Origin: UBA1181 sp963626555
GTDB lineage: Bacteria > Bacteroidota > Bacteroidia > Bacteroidales > Paludibacteraceae
Length of the DNA stretch: 47,668 bases
Direction: 5' to 3'
Assembly (NCBI GenBank): GCA_963626555.1
Contig: CAVFXQ010000020.1
Location: forward strand, 1-47,668
Part shown: positions 17,052-24,864 of the stretch, piece after piece
Layout: the number at the start of each line of letters is the position of its first letter
Numbering within the stretch: the stretch's first letter is position 1
The notes under the pieces: generated by a model
What the model was told of the DNA's origin: nothing
The model's database searches: none
What the model saw: the letters and a program-made list of their open reading frames with translations, nothing else
Program-made: the position numbers and the translations under genes

Positions 17052-20000
17052 TTATTGTGGTAAAACAATAATTTTTTTCGATTTGCCGATAAAATCACCA
17101 TCTTCGCCCTTTACTTCTATTCTTCCTACATAACAACCTGGATTTAATCTTTGTCCATTGCTCAATGTTAAATCCCATGTCAAGGTGAGCGTTCCATCTA
17201 CTTTTGAGGTTATGTCTTCCGACCTATAGAGGAGTGTTCCTGATAAATCGTACAGCAAGAAACGGAAAGATTGAAGTGTCTGCGGACGGTCGTGTATCAC
17301 TTGCATTGTGATAGACTCCTTGGCAGGGTTAGGGTAGACGATATAGTCTTCAATCTCAATTTCTGCGTCTTTGTCTACTTTGAAGGATATGCTTTGTGTG
17401 GTTGAATTGTTCAGCAAGTCCCACACTTTAAAGGTGAGCGTATAGGAGCCTTCCTCCAAATTCGTTAGTTGGTATTGTACGATTCCGCTCTTGTAGCTAT
17501 TTTTACTATAGGTGAAGTAACTATTGAGGGTGATTGGTGTTTTTGAATCGTTGAGCGTGAGCGTGATGTCATGACCAATACCTGCACCAGATGTGTTGAT
17601 TCCGTTCTCATCTGATACTATTGCGTAGAATACGGGTGATGTATTCACTCTGTCTCCAGATTTAAAATTGGTTGAATTGATGTAGAGGGTAACCTCTGGT
17701 CCGTTTTCTTCGTAATTTTCGTTGTCGCTCGTTCCGCCCACTATGAATTTTTCGTTGTATCCCTGCGCTTCGTACGAGTTTTCCTCGTCGTAGGCGTAGT
17801 AGGCTAATCTGCCGGAACCATAGTTGTAGTTGATGTCTTTAGGCACTTTGAAGCAGAAATTGAATTTTCCATCTACTACTTCTGTAAGACCAGAGAACAA
17901 AACGTTCGGACGATCTTTGTATTCACGTCTGTATTTGATGATCTCTTCTTCTGTGCTATAAATGTTGGCCTTTGTGTAGAGGGACATCTCCTTGTCATAC
18001 AACGTGATATATAGTGTGCCGTTGAAATCAGCTAAGAGGGTAGAGTCAGACTGCGCAATATGTCCGTAAACTTGAATTTCTGAGAGTGCTTTGATGGAGT
18101 CCGTCTTTTCTCCTCCTATTTCCACGAGAGAGTCTGTCCAAACAGTGTTGTTGGGATAGTGTAAACGCAAGGCAGGATCTCCTAACATCGTAAAAGACAA
18201 TTTGTTAGAGTCATTTTTAAGCGTCTGCTTTGCCAAACGTATGACGTCTCCTATTCGTGGTGGCATGCCTGTTCCTTCCTCTCTGTCAAAAAGATGAACG
18301 AAGAAATTTTGGTTGAGATTGTCGTTTTTGTTGTCAAACACGGTTCTTGCGGCGCTGACAAGTCCAATGGTTCCTCCATTCGGGTTCAAAATAAGATCCT
18401 CACCACCTGAAACGTCTATGTCGTCGAATTGTGCGAAATTACAACTTGCGGTAAACCAAAAGCCACAGTTTGTGTTGTAGATAGACTTCGCTTTAGCTTG
18501 TGTGAAGACGTGTTCTGCCGAAAATCCGATTTTACTACTATGTCCCACATAGTTAAAAATCATAACGCCATTGCCAATCTCTTCATCTAGTAGGCTTTCC
18601 ACTTCGTAGAATCGATTTCCATTAGACCCAGAAGTTCGAGTGTAGGCATCAAGATAAACTTTTTTCACCTCCATTGCGTTGTTATACAACTTTACTTTTG
18701 TGGCGAGGTTGTCAGAATATTGTTCGAATCTATGATAGGAAGAGGATTGTTCGTTGTCATCTGCTAAGAGAATAACTTTGTTCTTCCACTTTCCGTAGTT
18801 CTTATTTTCAAGGTGTGTCTGCATTTTATTTATGTAGCCGTCCAATTCGGTTGAAGTAGAGCAGGGAATTCTACCAATTGAAATGCGTTGCGTTGCATTG
18901 GCGCAGCCTCTCTCTAATGCATCGTCATCTAAAAAACCGAAATAGTCATCTGTAACATAAGATGCGGTTTCGTCGGTTTCGTTACCTCCTTGGTAAGTGA
19001 TGATGTAGTTGTTTATTTTCGTGGAAGATGAACTTTGGCGACCGCGATTGTCGTAACAACCGTCTCCTATGAGTAGGACGAAAAAACTCTTCTGGTTGTT
19101 GTCCTCATACAATTTTTTGAAAAACCATCGAAATGCGGTTGCATCGGGGGTTCCAGAAGAAAACTCGTTGTAAATCTGCTCTGGCGTTACAATGAGCGTA
19201 TTCATCTCATCGTAAGTTTCGTGAAGGCTTGCTATTGTTTTTGCTCCATCAATGAAGTCGGGGTGTGTTACGATGAGGAGGTCTACTGGTTGTTCTCCAT
19301 GCAAATTCTGGTTGGATACGTTACCTACGACAGTGGCGTCAATAAATTCTGGTGATTGCACGTTGACAGCGACAAATTCCCGTGAGACTCCTTCTTTATG
19401 GTCTGTGAATACGATTGAATCCCCAGCAAAAGTGGTCTTGACACGTTGTGGATTGTTATAATCGCATAAATCCCATATTTGCACATTAGCGTTGCAGTTC
19501 TTCATCACGAAACGTGCATTGAAATTTGTTCCGCATGCTTCGTAGTTTCTGAAAAAAGTTGTTCCTCCCTCCATTTGCAAGGAACGGTAGACACAAGCCA
19601 CAATTCTTTCTGTTGATGCATTGTCTGTGTTGTAGTTCCCGTTGAATTTTGCTTTTATGTTAAAATGGGTGTTGGTAGGTTTAAATGTAAACCGCGCACT
19701 GCCAACTCTCGCTCTGACGTAATTGTTGCACAACGCATACGAAATTGTTTTATTGAAGACGCTGTCTCCGTTTGTCAATGTTACTGTGGAGTTGGAGCTG
19801 TTCGTGGAATAACCTGCCAAGTTGACGAAAATTGTTGCTTGCTTCGTAGTGTCTATATCATTGAAACCAAACGTATAATTCGAAGTTTTTCCGTTTGCGA
19901 TTTTGTCTCCAAACCAGGATTTCCCCGATGCAAGATAATTGAAATCATCTTTTTTGTAGTTGTATCGGTCAATATAGTTGCGAATATCAACATAGGGAAG

Positions 20001-20480
20001 ACTGTCTATTGCAGTCTCTTCTCTTTCAACAATTCTTTTTTTCTCGCCAGCACCATCGGTTACGAAATAGTAACCGTAATCTGAATAGATGTTGGTGGTG
20101 AAGTTGTAGGGAAGTGTAGATGAATTGTGTTTGTCGCTCCATTTAATGGGTCCCTGTGCGTAAAAAAGGTAATAGTCTGCTCCTGCGTAAAGGGGTACTT
20201 CTTGTAAATCATCTATGTGTGAATTAGAAAAATGTTCGCTTAACGTCGCTCCACCATATCCGAAAACACGAACTTCCGCGGGATTGTTAAATCCCATATT
20301 GGAGAGTTGCGTATATGTCAGCTTGCAAATTCCACTTTCCGTAACGGATATTTTCACCCAGCGACCTTGTGCAAGCACGGAATTCGTTGCAAACTCAAAC
20401 GTTCCTGCTTGCATTTTTGCTCCGAATGAAAACAGAGCTAACAAAAGAAAGAAATATGTTCGTACAACAGAAATGTTCAT
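17052..20480 (-). CDS. porU: PorU: type IX secretion C-terminal signal peptidase/sortase
   Basis: 1142 residues from the ATG at 20480, chosen because a signal peptide (about 1-24) starts there; 14 extra codons upstream are possible but would bury it. A gingipain-type C25 peptidase domain occupies the middle, with catalytic-type H647 in NYVGHSS and C680 in TASCNFAQFD. The C-terminus, starting IVYPNPAKES, is a T9SS-type sorting domain, as expected for PorU. PorU removes cargo sorting domains on the cell surface and links cargo to anionic lipopolysaccharide. It lies 42 nt after the FAH gene and upstream of porV. Confidence 0.93.
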   Translation of the reverse strand: MNISVVRTYFFLLLALFSFGAKMQAGTFEFATNSVLAQGRWVKISVTESGICKLTYTQLSNMGFNNPAEVRVFGYGGATLSEHFSNSHIDDLQEVPLYAGADYYLFYAQGPIKWSDKHNSSTLPYNFTTNIYSDYGYYFVTDGAGEKKRIVEREETAIDSLPYVDIRNYIDRYNYKKDDFNYLASGKSWFGDKIANGKTSNYTFGFNDIDTTKQATIFVNLAGYSTNSSNSTVTLTNGDSVFNKTISYALCNNYVRARVGSARFTFKPTNTHFNIKAKFNGNYNTDNASTERIVACVYRSLQMEGGTTFFRNYEACGTNFNARFVMKNCNANVQIWDLCDYNNPQRVKTTFAGDSIVFTDHKEGVSREFVAVNVQSPEFIDATVVGNVSNQNLHGEQPVDLLIVTHPDFIDGAKTIASLHETYDEMNTLIVTPEQIYNEFSSGTPDATAFRWFFKKLYEDNNQKSFFVLLIGDGCYDNRGRQSSSSTKINNYIITYQGGNETDETASYVTDDYFGFLDDDALERGCANATQRISIGRIPCSTSTELDGYINKMQTHLENKNYGKWKNKVILLADDNEQSSSYHRFEQYSDNLATKVKLYNNAMEVKKVYLDAYTRTSGSNGNRFYEVESLLDEEIGNGVMIFNYVGHSSKIGFSAEHVFTQAKAKSIYNTNCGFWFTASCNFAQFDDIDVSGGEDLILNPNGGTIGLVSAARTVFDNKNDNLNQNFFVHLFDREEGTGMPPRIGDVIRLAKQTLKNDSNKLSFTMLGDPALRLHYPNNTVWTDSLVEIGGEKTDSIKALSEIQVYGHIAQSDSTLLADFNGTLYITLYDKEMSLYTKANIYSTEEEIIKYRREYKDRPNVLFSGLTEVVDGKFNFCFKVPKDINYNYGSGRLAYYAYDEENSYEAQGYNEKFIVGGTSDNENYEENGPEVTLYINSTNFKSGDRVNTSPVFYAIVSDENGINTSGAGIGHDITLTLNDSKTPITLNSYFTYSKNSYKSGIVQYQLTNLEEGSYTLTFKVWDLLNNSTTQSISFKVDKDAEIEIEDYIVYPNPAKESITMQVIHDRPQTLQSFRFLLYDLSGTLLYRSEDITSKVDGTLTLTWDLTLSNGQRLNPGCYVGRIEVKGEDGDFIGKSKKIIVLPQ

Positions 20481-20522
20481 ACTATACCTTAATATATGTG
20501 CATCAAAATGTTCACCTACCAT

Positions 20523-21134
20523 TTAACAAACGTGGAAGTCTAACATTTTATTATTCTCAATAAAACCTTCTAAGTGGTCTCCTATCTTCACTGCTCCGAC
20601 ACCGACGGGTGTACCTGTGAAAATCAGGTCTCCTGTCTTTAATGTAAAAAACTGACTTATGTAGGAGATAATCTGGTTGGGTTTGAAAATCATGTCAGAC
20701 GTGTTTCCCTTCTGAACAGTTTTCTCGTTCAGATTCAGAGAGAAATTCAAGTTGGCTATGTCAACTTCTTCTTTCGGCATGAATTGGCTGATGGGAGCTG
20801 AGTTGTCAAATGCTTTACAAATTTCCCACGGAATACCTTTCTGTTTGAACTCATTTTGAAGATCACGGGCGGTGAAGTCAATCCCTAATCCGACAGCGTC
20901 GAAATAGCGGTCGGCGAACTTTTCGGAAATGTTTTTACCCATTTTAGAAATACGGAGTACGATTTCCGTCTCGTATTCAATTTGGTTAGAGAAAGAAGGC
21001 AGAAAGAATGGTTTGTTGTCTCTCACCAAAGCCGTTTCTGGCTTCATAAAAATTACGGGGTGAGTGGGGATGTTTACCCTGTTCAACTCCCGATTATGCT
21101 CCATATAGTTCCAACCTACAGCGATGATCTTCAT
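20523..21134 (-). CDS. Fumarylacetoacetate hydrolase (FAH)-family protein
   Basis: 203 residues. Conserved FAH-fold features: KPETALV near the N-terminus, IEYETEIVLRI with the metal-binding glutamates, GIDFTARDLQ, the WEICKAFDNSAPIS segment and FTGTPVGVG. The single-domain bacterial members act as acylpyruvases, oxaloacetate decarboxylases or related enzymes; which reaction applies is not decidable here. It heads the minus-strand run FAH-porU-porV-ispF and diverges from rplM. A weak -7-like TAAATTCG lies in its upstream region. Confidence 0.88.
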   Translation of the reverse strand: MKIIAVGWNYMEHNRELNRVNIPTHPVIFMKPETALVRDNKPFFLPSFSNQIEYETEIVLRISKMGKNISEKFADRYFDAVGLGIDFTARDLQNEFKQKGIPWEICKAFDNSAPISQFMPKEEVDIANLNFSLNLNEKTVQKGNTSDMIFKPNQIISYISQFFTLKTGDLIFTGTPVGVGAVKIGDHLEGFIENNKMLDFHVC

Positions 21135-21313
21135 TGTAATGGTGTTTTTAATCAGAAAATGTATTTGCGAATTTATAAAAAATGGCTGATAAAGTCATCG
21201 GATTTCTGAAAATGTAGGTGTAAAGAACGATGAAAGAACCTATGAACGGTATGAAAAACAATTTTTAACAATAGAAGCGTAAAAAAACACTTTTTTATTT
21301 GTGGATTTTCTTG

Positions 21314-21321
21314 TATCTTTG
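21314..21321 (+). promoter_or_regulatory. Promoter of the rplM-rpsI operon
   Basis: TATCTTTG matches TAnnTTTG exactly, with a T-rich -33 region (TTTTTTA at 21291-21297) at the right distance. It lies 109 nt before the rplM GTG start, leaving a long 5' leader. Confidence 0.65.
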
Positions 21322-21429
21322 CGACCGATTTATTATCCAAATAAGTAGTCAAAATAAATTTTGTCGGAAAGGTTTGCCCGAAACTGGAACGGCAGTGAAG
21401 ATTAATTAACAAATTAAAAAACGTTTAAA
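21322..21429 (+). promoter_or_regulatory. 5' leader of rplM, candidate ribosomal-protein leader RNA
   Basis: About 105 nt of untranslated RNA would precede rplM. It contains short complementary segments (TCGG with CCGA, TGCC with GGCA) around 21362-21396 that could fold as overlapping hairpins. I recall a predicted L13 leader class in Bacteroidia at this position in other genomes. Whether this sequence fits that consensus was not tested. Confidence 0.4.
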
Positions 21430-21891
21430 GTGGATACTTTAAGTTTCAAAACAGTTTCAGCGAATGCTGCTACGGTAACCAAAGAGTGGGTCGTAGTAGA
21501 CGCTACTGATCAGCCATTAGGACGTTTGGGTTCTAAGGTCGCTAAGTTATTAAGGGGTAAGTACAAGCCAAACTTTACTCCTCACGTTGATTGTGGTGAT
21601 AACGTTGTCGTTATCAATGCATCCAAAGTTAAAATCACAGGCAACAAGGCAACGGATCGTATTTATTTGAGATTTACTGGTTACCCAGGAGGTCAAAGAC
21701 AATTCACTCCTGCTGACTTGTTGGCAAAGAAGGATGGTGCAGAAAGATTGATCAAGAAGGTGGTAAAAGGAATGTTGCCTAAGAATCGCCTCGGAAACGC
21801 TATCTTGAAAAACCTCTATGTATACGAAGGCGCAGAACACAAGCAAGAGGCTCAACAACCTAAGAAACTCGATTTAAACTCAATTAAGTAA
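21430..21891 (+). CDS. rplM: Ribosomal protein L13 (uL13)
   Basis: 153 residues. The start is a GTG at 21430: the reading MDTLSFKT matches the Bacteroidetes L13 N-terminus and no ATG lies nearby in frame. Core L13 features follow: WVVVDATDQPLGRLGSKVAK, LRGKYKPNFTPHVDCGDNVV, and the C-terminal KGMLPKNRLG segment. L13 is an early assembly protein of the 50S subunit. The stop codon shares one base with a possible rpsI start, so the two genes are translationally close-coupled. Confidence 0.96.
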   Translation: MDTLSFKTVSANAATVTKEWVVVDATDQPLGRLGSKVAKLLRGKYKPNFTPHVDCGDNVVVINASKVKITGNKATDRIYLRFTGYPGGQRQFTPADLLAKKDGAERLIKKVVKGMLPKNRLGNAILKNLYVYEGAEHKQEAQQPKKLDLNSIK

Positions 21892-21896
21892 TGGCC

Positions 21897-22283
21897 ATGG
21901 AAGTATTTAATGCAATCGGTAGAAGAAAGTCCGCTGTAGCACGCGTGTACTTGAGCGAAGGAAATGGCGAAATCGTCATCAACGGTAAGGATTTGAAAAC
22001 TTACTTCCCTTCCGACATCTTACAGTATGTTGTAAAGCAGCCTTTGGCACACTTGAGTGTTGCTGACAAGTTCAACATTAAGGCAAATCTTGATGGTGGT
22101 GGATATACGGGTCAGGCTGAGGCTCTCAGACTTGCTATAGCGCGTGCACTCGTTAAGGTTGACGCAGAGAACAAGCCTTCTTTGAAGAAGGAAGGATTCT
22201 TGACTCGTGATGCTCGTGAGGTTGAGCGTAAAAAACCAGGACGTCCAAAAGCAAGAAAGAGATTCCAATTTAGTAAACGTTAG
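21897..22283 (+). CDS. rpsI: Ribosomal protein S9 (uS9)
   Basis: 128 residues from the ATG at 21897. An ATG at 21891 overlapping the rplM stop (TAATG) would add only Met-Ala; homologs that I remember begin MEV, favouring 21897. Typical features are the N-terminal GRRKSAVARV stretch, GGGYTGQAEALRLAIARAL, and the invariant C-terminus RKRFQFSKR, which reaches the P-site tRNA in the 30S head. Confidence 0.95.
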   Translation: MEVFNAIGRRKSAVARVYLSEGNGEIVINGKDLKTYFPSDILQYVVKQPLAHLSVADKFNIKANLDGGGYTGQAEALRLAIARALVKVDAENKPSLKKEGFLTRDAREVERKKPGRPKARKRFQFSKR

Positions 22284-22444
22284 TTCTTGGAATGGTTGCA
22301 TAACGTGTTGTGCAGACTGTTTAGGAGAACGTTTAGTATCTAAATCATTCAGACTTCTATTTAGGAAAACGTACAAAAACCGTTGTATCGAACTACTGAA
22401 TGATTGATTAAAACAAGAATGTAAACGAAAAAAAAGAAAAAACA
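22284..22444 (+). promoter_or_regulatory. Structured rpsI-rpsB intergenic region, candidate S2 leader
   Basis: The 161-nt gap is rich in paired segments. One is a 7-bp hairpin (297-303 with 308-314 of 22,000). Another is a perfect 10-bp long-range pairing, AATCATTCAG (22343-22352) with CTGAATGATT (22396-22405), which encloses a 5-bp hairpin (22372-22376 with 22383-22387). A 13-nt near-direct repeat, TTTAGGARAACGT, occurs at 22320-22332 and 22360-22372. This is more structure than a spacer needs and suggests autoregulation of rpsB-tsf, which is inference. Confidence 0.5.
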
Positions 22445-23266
22445 ATGTCAAGAACTAATTTTGATGAATTATTAGAGGCTGGTTGTCACTTTGGCCACTT
22501 GAAAAGAAAGTGGAATCCTGCTATGGCTCCATACATTTTTATGGAGCGTAATGGTATTCACATTATTGATCTTCACAAGACTGTAGTTAAAATAGATGAA
22601 GCTGCTGCTGCTTTGAAGCAAGTTGCAAAATCGGGCAAAAAGATTCTTTTTGTTGCAACTAAGAAACAAGCAAAGCAAGTTGTTGCAGACAAGGCTTCTG
22701 AGGCTGCTATGCCGTTCGTTACAGAGCGTTGGGCTGGTGGTATGTTGACTAATTTCCCAACTATCCGTAAGGCTGTTAAGAAGATGGCTCTTATTGATAG
22801 ATTGACAAATGATGGTACTTACGACAATCTCTCAAAGAGGGAGAAACTTCAGGTTTCTCGCCAACGTGCTAAGTTGGAGAAGAACTTGGGTAGTATCGCA
22901 GATATGACTCGTCTTCCTGCTGCTCTTTTCGTAGTTGATGTAACCAAGGAGAACATCGCCGTTAAAGAGGCTAAGAAGTTGGGTATTCCTGTTTATGGTA
23001 TCGTTGATACTAATTCTAACCCTAACGACGTTGATTTCGTAATTCCAGCAAATGACGACGCAACAAAGTCTGTAGACGTAATTTTGTCTGCTATCTTCGG
23101 TGCAATCAAGGAAGGTTTGGATGAGAGAAAGGTTGAGAAAGAGGAAAACGAGGCTGTAGAAGAGAAGAAATCTCAAAAATCTGCGGCTAAGAAGGAGAAA
23201 TCTATCGTTGACAGTGAGTCTGTTAACGCTAAGGTTGCTAGCAAGTTTGAAACTCCAGAAGAGTAA
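22445..23266 (+). CDS. rpsB: Ribosomal protein S2 (uS2)
   Basis: 273 residues. Family features include the opening FDELLEAGCHFGHLKRKWNP, NGIHIIDLHKT, the TERWAGGMLTNF segment and the VDTNSNPNDVDFVIPANDDA strand. The last ~45 residues are a charged Lys/Glu/Ser-rich tail longer than in E. coli S2, as in other Bacteroidetes. The gene precedes tsf by 42 nt, the classical pairing. It is probably controlled by the structured upstream region as well as by readthrough from rplM-rpsI. Confidence 0.96.
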   Translation: MSRTNFDELLEAGCHFGHLKRKWNPAMAPYIFMERNGIHIIDLHKTVVKIDEAAAALKQVAKSGKKILFVATKKQAKQVVADKASEAAMPFVTERWAGGMLTNFPTIRKAVKKMALIDRLTNDGTYDNLSKREKLQVSRQRAKLEKNLGSIADMTRLPAALFVVDVTKENIAVKEAKKLGIPVYGIVDTNSNPNDVDFVIPANDDATKSVDVILSAIFGAIKEGLDERKVEKEENEAVEEKKSQKSAAKKEKSIVDSESVNAKVASKFETPEE

Positions 23267-23308
23267 TTTTCAACCACTAATTATTAACGAATAAATTTTT
23301 CTCATAAT

Positions 23309-24301
23309 ATGGCTGTTACAATGGCTGATATCAGCAAGTTGCGTACGATGACTGGTGCTGGTATGATGGACTGCAAGAAGGCTCTCACTGAGTCAGAGGG
23401 CGATTTTGAAAAGGCAGTTGAGATTATCCGCAAGAAAGGTCAGGCAATTGCTGCTAAGAGAAGTGACCGTGAAGCTTCAGAGGGATGTGTTCTCGCAGCT
23501 TCTAAAGGTGGTTTTGCCGCCGCACTTGCTTTGAAGTGTGAGACAGACTTTGTCGCTTCAAATGCAGATTTCGTTGCTCTTACTCAACAAATTTTGGATA
23601 AGGCAATGGAAGCAGAACCTGCTACCATCGACGACTTGTTAAATGCTAAGATTGGTGATTCTACTATTCAGCAGCTCATCACCGACCGCTCAGGAATCAC
23701 GGGCGAGAAGATGGAGTTGGGTATGTACGAGTTCGTTAATGGCGAGTCTACATACGCATACGTTCACCCAGGAAATCGTTTGGCCTCTATAGTTGCATTT
23801 AATAAGGGTGGATTAGACACTCAGGTTTATAAGGATGTTGCTATGCAGGTGGCTGCTATGGCTCCTGTCGCTGTAGATGAAGCGAGTGTTCCTGCCGAGG
23901 TAATCGAAAGAGAAAAGGAAGTTGCTATTGAGAAGACCAAGCAAGATCAAATTGCTAAGGCTGTTGAGGTTGCTTTGAAGAAGGCAGGGATCAATCCTGC
24001 TCATGTAGATTCTGAAGATCATATTGAGTCTAACATGGCGAAAGGATGGCTTACTGCAGAAGACGCCGCTAAGGCTCGTCAGATTAAAGAGCAGGTTGCT
24101 GCGGAGAAGTCTGCGAATCTCCCTGCTCAGATGATTGAGAACATTGTCAAAGGTCGTATTGCTAAGTTCTTCAAAGAGTCTACTCTTTTGGAGCAACCTT
24201 TCGTAAAAGACCAGAAGATTTCTGTTTCTCAATACTTGGAGAGCGTAGCAAAAGGTTTGACAGCAACAGCTTTCAAACGTGTTACTTTGAATCAAGAGTA
24301 A
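23309..24301 (+). CDS. tsf: Elongation factor Ts
   Basis: 330 residues. The N-terminal UBA-like module carries the EF-Ts signature KLRTMTGAGMMDCKKAL, followed by the CETDFVASNADF core contact region that inserts into EF-Tu, and a dimerisation/C-terminal module. EF-Ts catalyses GDP release from EF-Tu. Slightly longer than E. coli EF-Ts, usual for this phylum. It ends the ribosomal operon and is followed by a strong terminator. Confidence 0.96.
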   Translation: MAVTMADISKLRTMTGAGMMDCKKALTESEGDFEKAVEIIRKKGQAIAAKRSDREASEGCVLAASKGGFAAALALKCETDFVASNADFVALTQQILDKAMEAEPATIDDLLNAKIGDSTIQQLITDRSGITGEKMELGMYEFVNGESTYAYVHPGNRLASIVAFNKGGLDTQVYKDVAMQVAAMAPVAVDEASVPAEVIEREKEVAIEKTKQDQIAKAVEVALKKAGINPAHVDSEDHIESNMAKGWLTAEDAAKARQIKEQVAAEKSANLPAQMIENIVKGRIAKFFKESTLLEQPFVKDQKISVSQYLESVAKGLTATAFKRVTLNQE

Positions 24302-24320
24302 TCTTTTTTCAGATAAATTT

Positions 24321-24350
24321 AAAGGAGGAGCCTTTGGTTCCTCCTTTTTT
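24321..24350 (+). terminator. Terminator of the ribosomal operon after tsf
   Basis: A 12-bp stem (24321-24332 with 24336-24347, one G-T pair) with a 3-base loop runs into a T stretch ending at 24350. Confidence 0.85.
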
Positions 24351-24363
24351 ATTCTTTATTTTA

Positions 24364-24371
24364 TATTTTTG
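24364..24371 (+). promoter_or_regulatory. Candidate -7 element of the small lipoprotein gene
   Basis: TATTTTTG matches TAnnTTTG and lies 32 nt before the ATG at 24404, just after the tsf terminator. Confidence 0.5.
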
Positions 24372-24403
24372 TCTTCATAGATTATTTATTAAAGCACTTG
24401 GAT

Positions 24404-24844
24404 ATGAAAAACATAAAATTTAGGAATTATATTATGTTGCTTCTCGCAATTATCTTTTTTTGCGGTTGCGATTGGCGTGAAGAAGACTTTGAGGATTGTT
24501 TGGTAGGAAATCCATGGAGGCTTGAGAAAATAGTAACATACGATGGTATGAGTCGCTATGACAGATCTCAGGTGACGACAGTGAGATACGATGACTCGTC
24601 TATGAAGTTCTATTATGATGGCGATGTTTCAATAAGAACGACAACGATAGGTCGTTTTGGACGTGTCTATGAAGATTGGTTTAGTGGTCGTTGGCATAGT
24701 AATTACAATGAACTATGTATATCCACCGTAGATGGAGACTATTATTACACCATTTATTCTTATTCTCACTGGAATATGATTCTGCAGTATGAAGCCGAGG
24801 ATGAGTATGGTTTGTATCTTGTAGAAGAGTATTATTCGCGATAG
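24404..24844 (+). CDS. Small lipoprotein of unknown function
   Basis: 146 residues from the ATG at 24404; the TTG two codons earlier is less likely. A signal with hydrophobic core (YIMLLLAIIFFCGC) ends in a probable lipobox, with the Cys of FCGC lipidated, and the mature protein begins with an acidic run (DWREEDFED). The rest is rich in Tyr, Trp, Ser and Asp and looks like a small beta-sheet domain of the lipocalin-like sort found in Bacteroidales lipoproteins, but I cannot assign a family. It is 20 nt upstream of the AICARFT gene. Confidence 0.7.
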   Translation: MKNIKFRNYIMLLLAIIFFCGCDWREEDFEDCLVGNPWRLEKIVTYDGMSRYDRSQVTTVRYDDSSMKFYYDGDVSIRTTTIGRFGRVYEDWFSGRWHSNYNELCISTVDGDYYYTIYSYSHWNMILQYEAEDEYGLYLVEEYYSR

Positions 24845-24864
24845 ATTATATTTGTTTTTTATAT

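Noticed and set aside
19665..20084. A 139-codon plus-strand frame inside porU
   Set aside because: It is antisense to porU with no supporting start signal or motif.
23813..24295. A 160-codon minus-strand frame inside tsf
   Set aside because: It lies opposite a certain tsf gene and has no recognisable domain.
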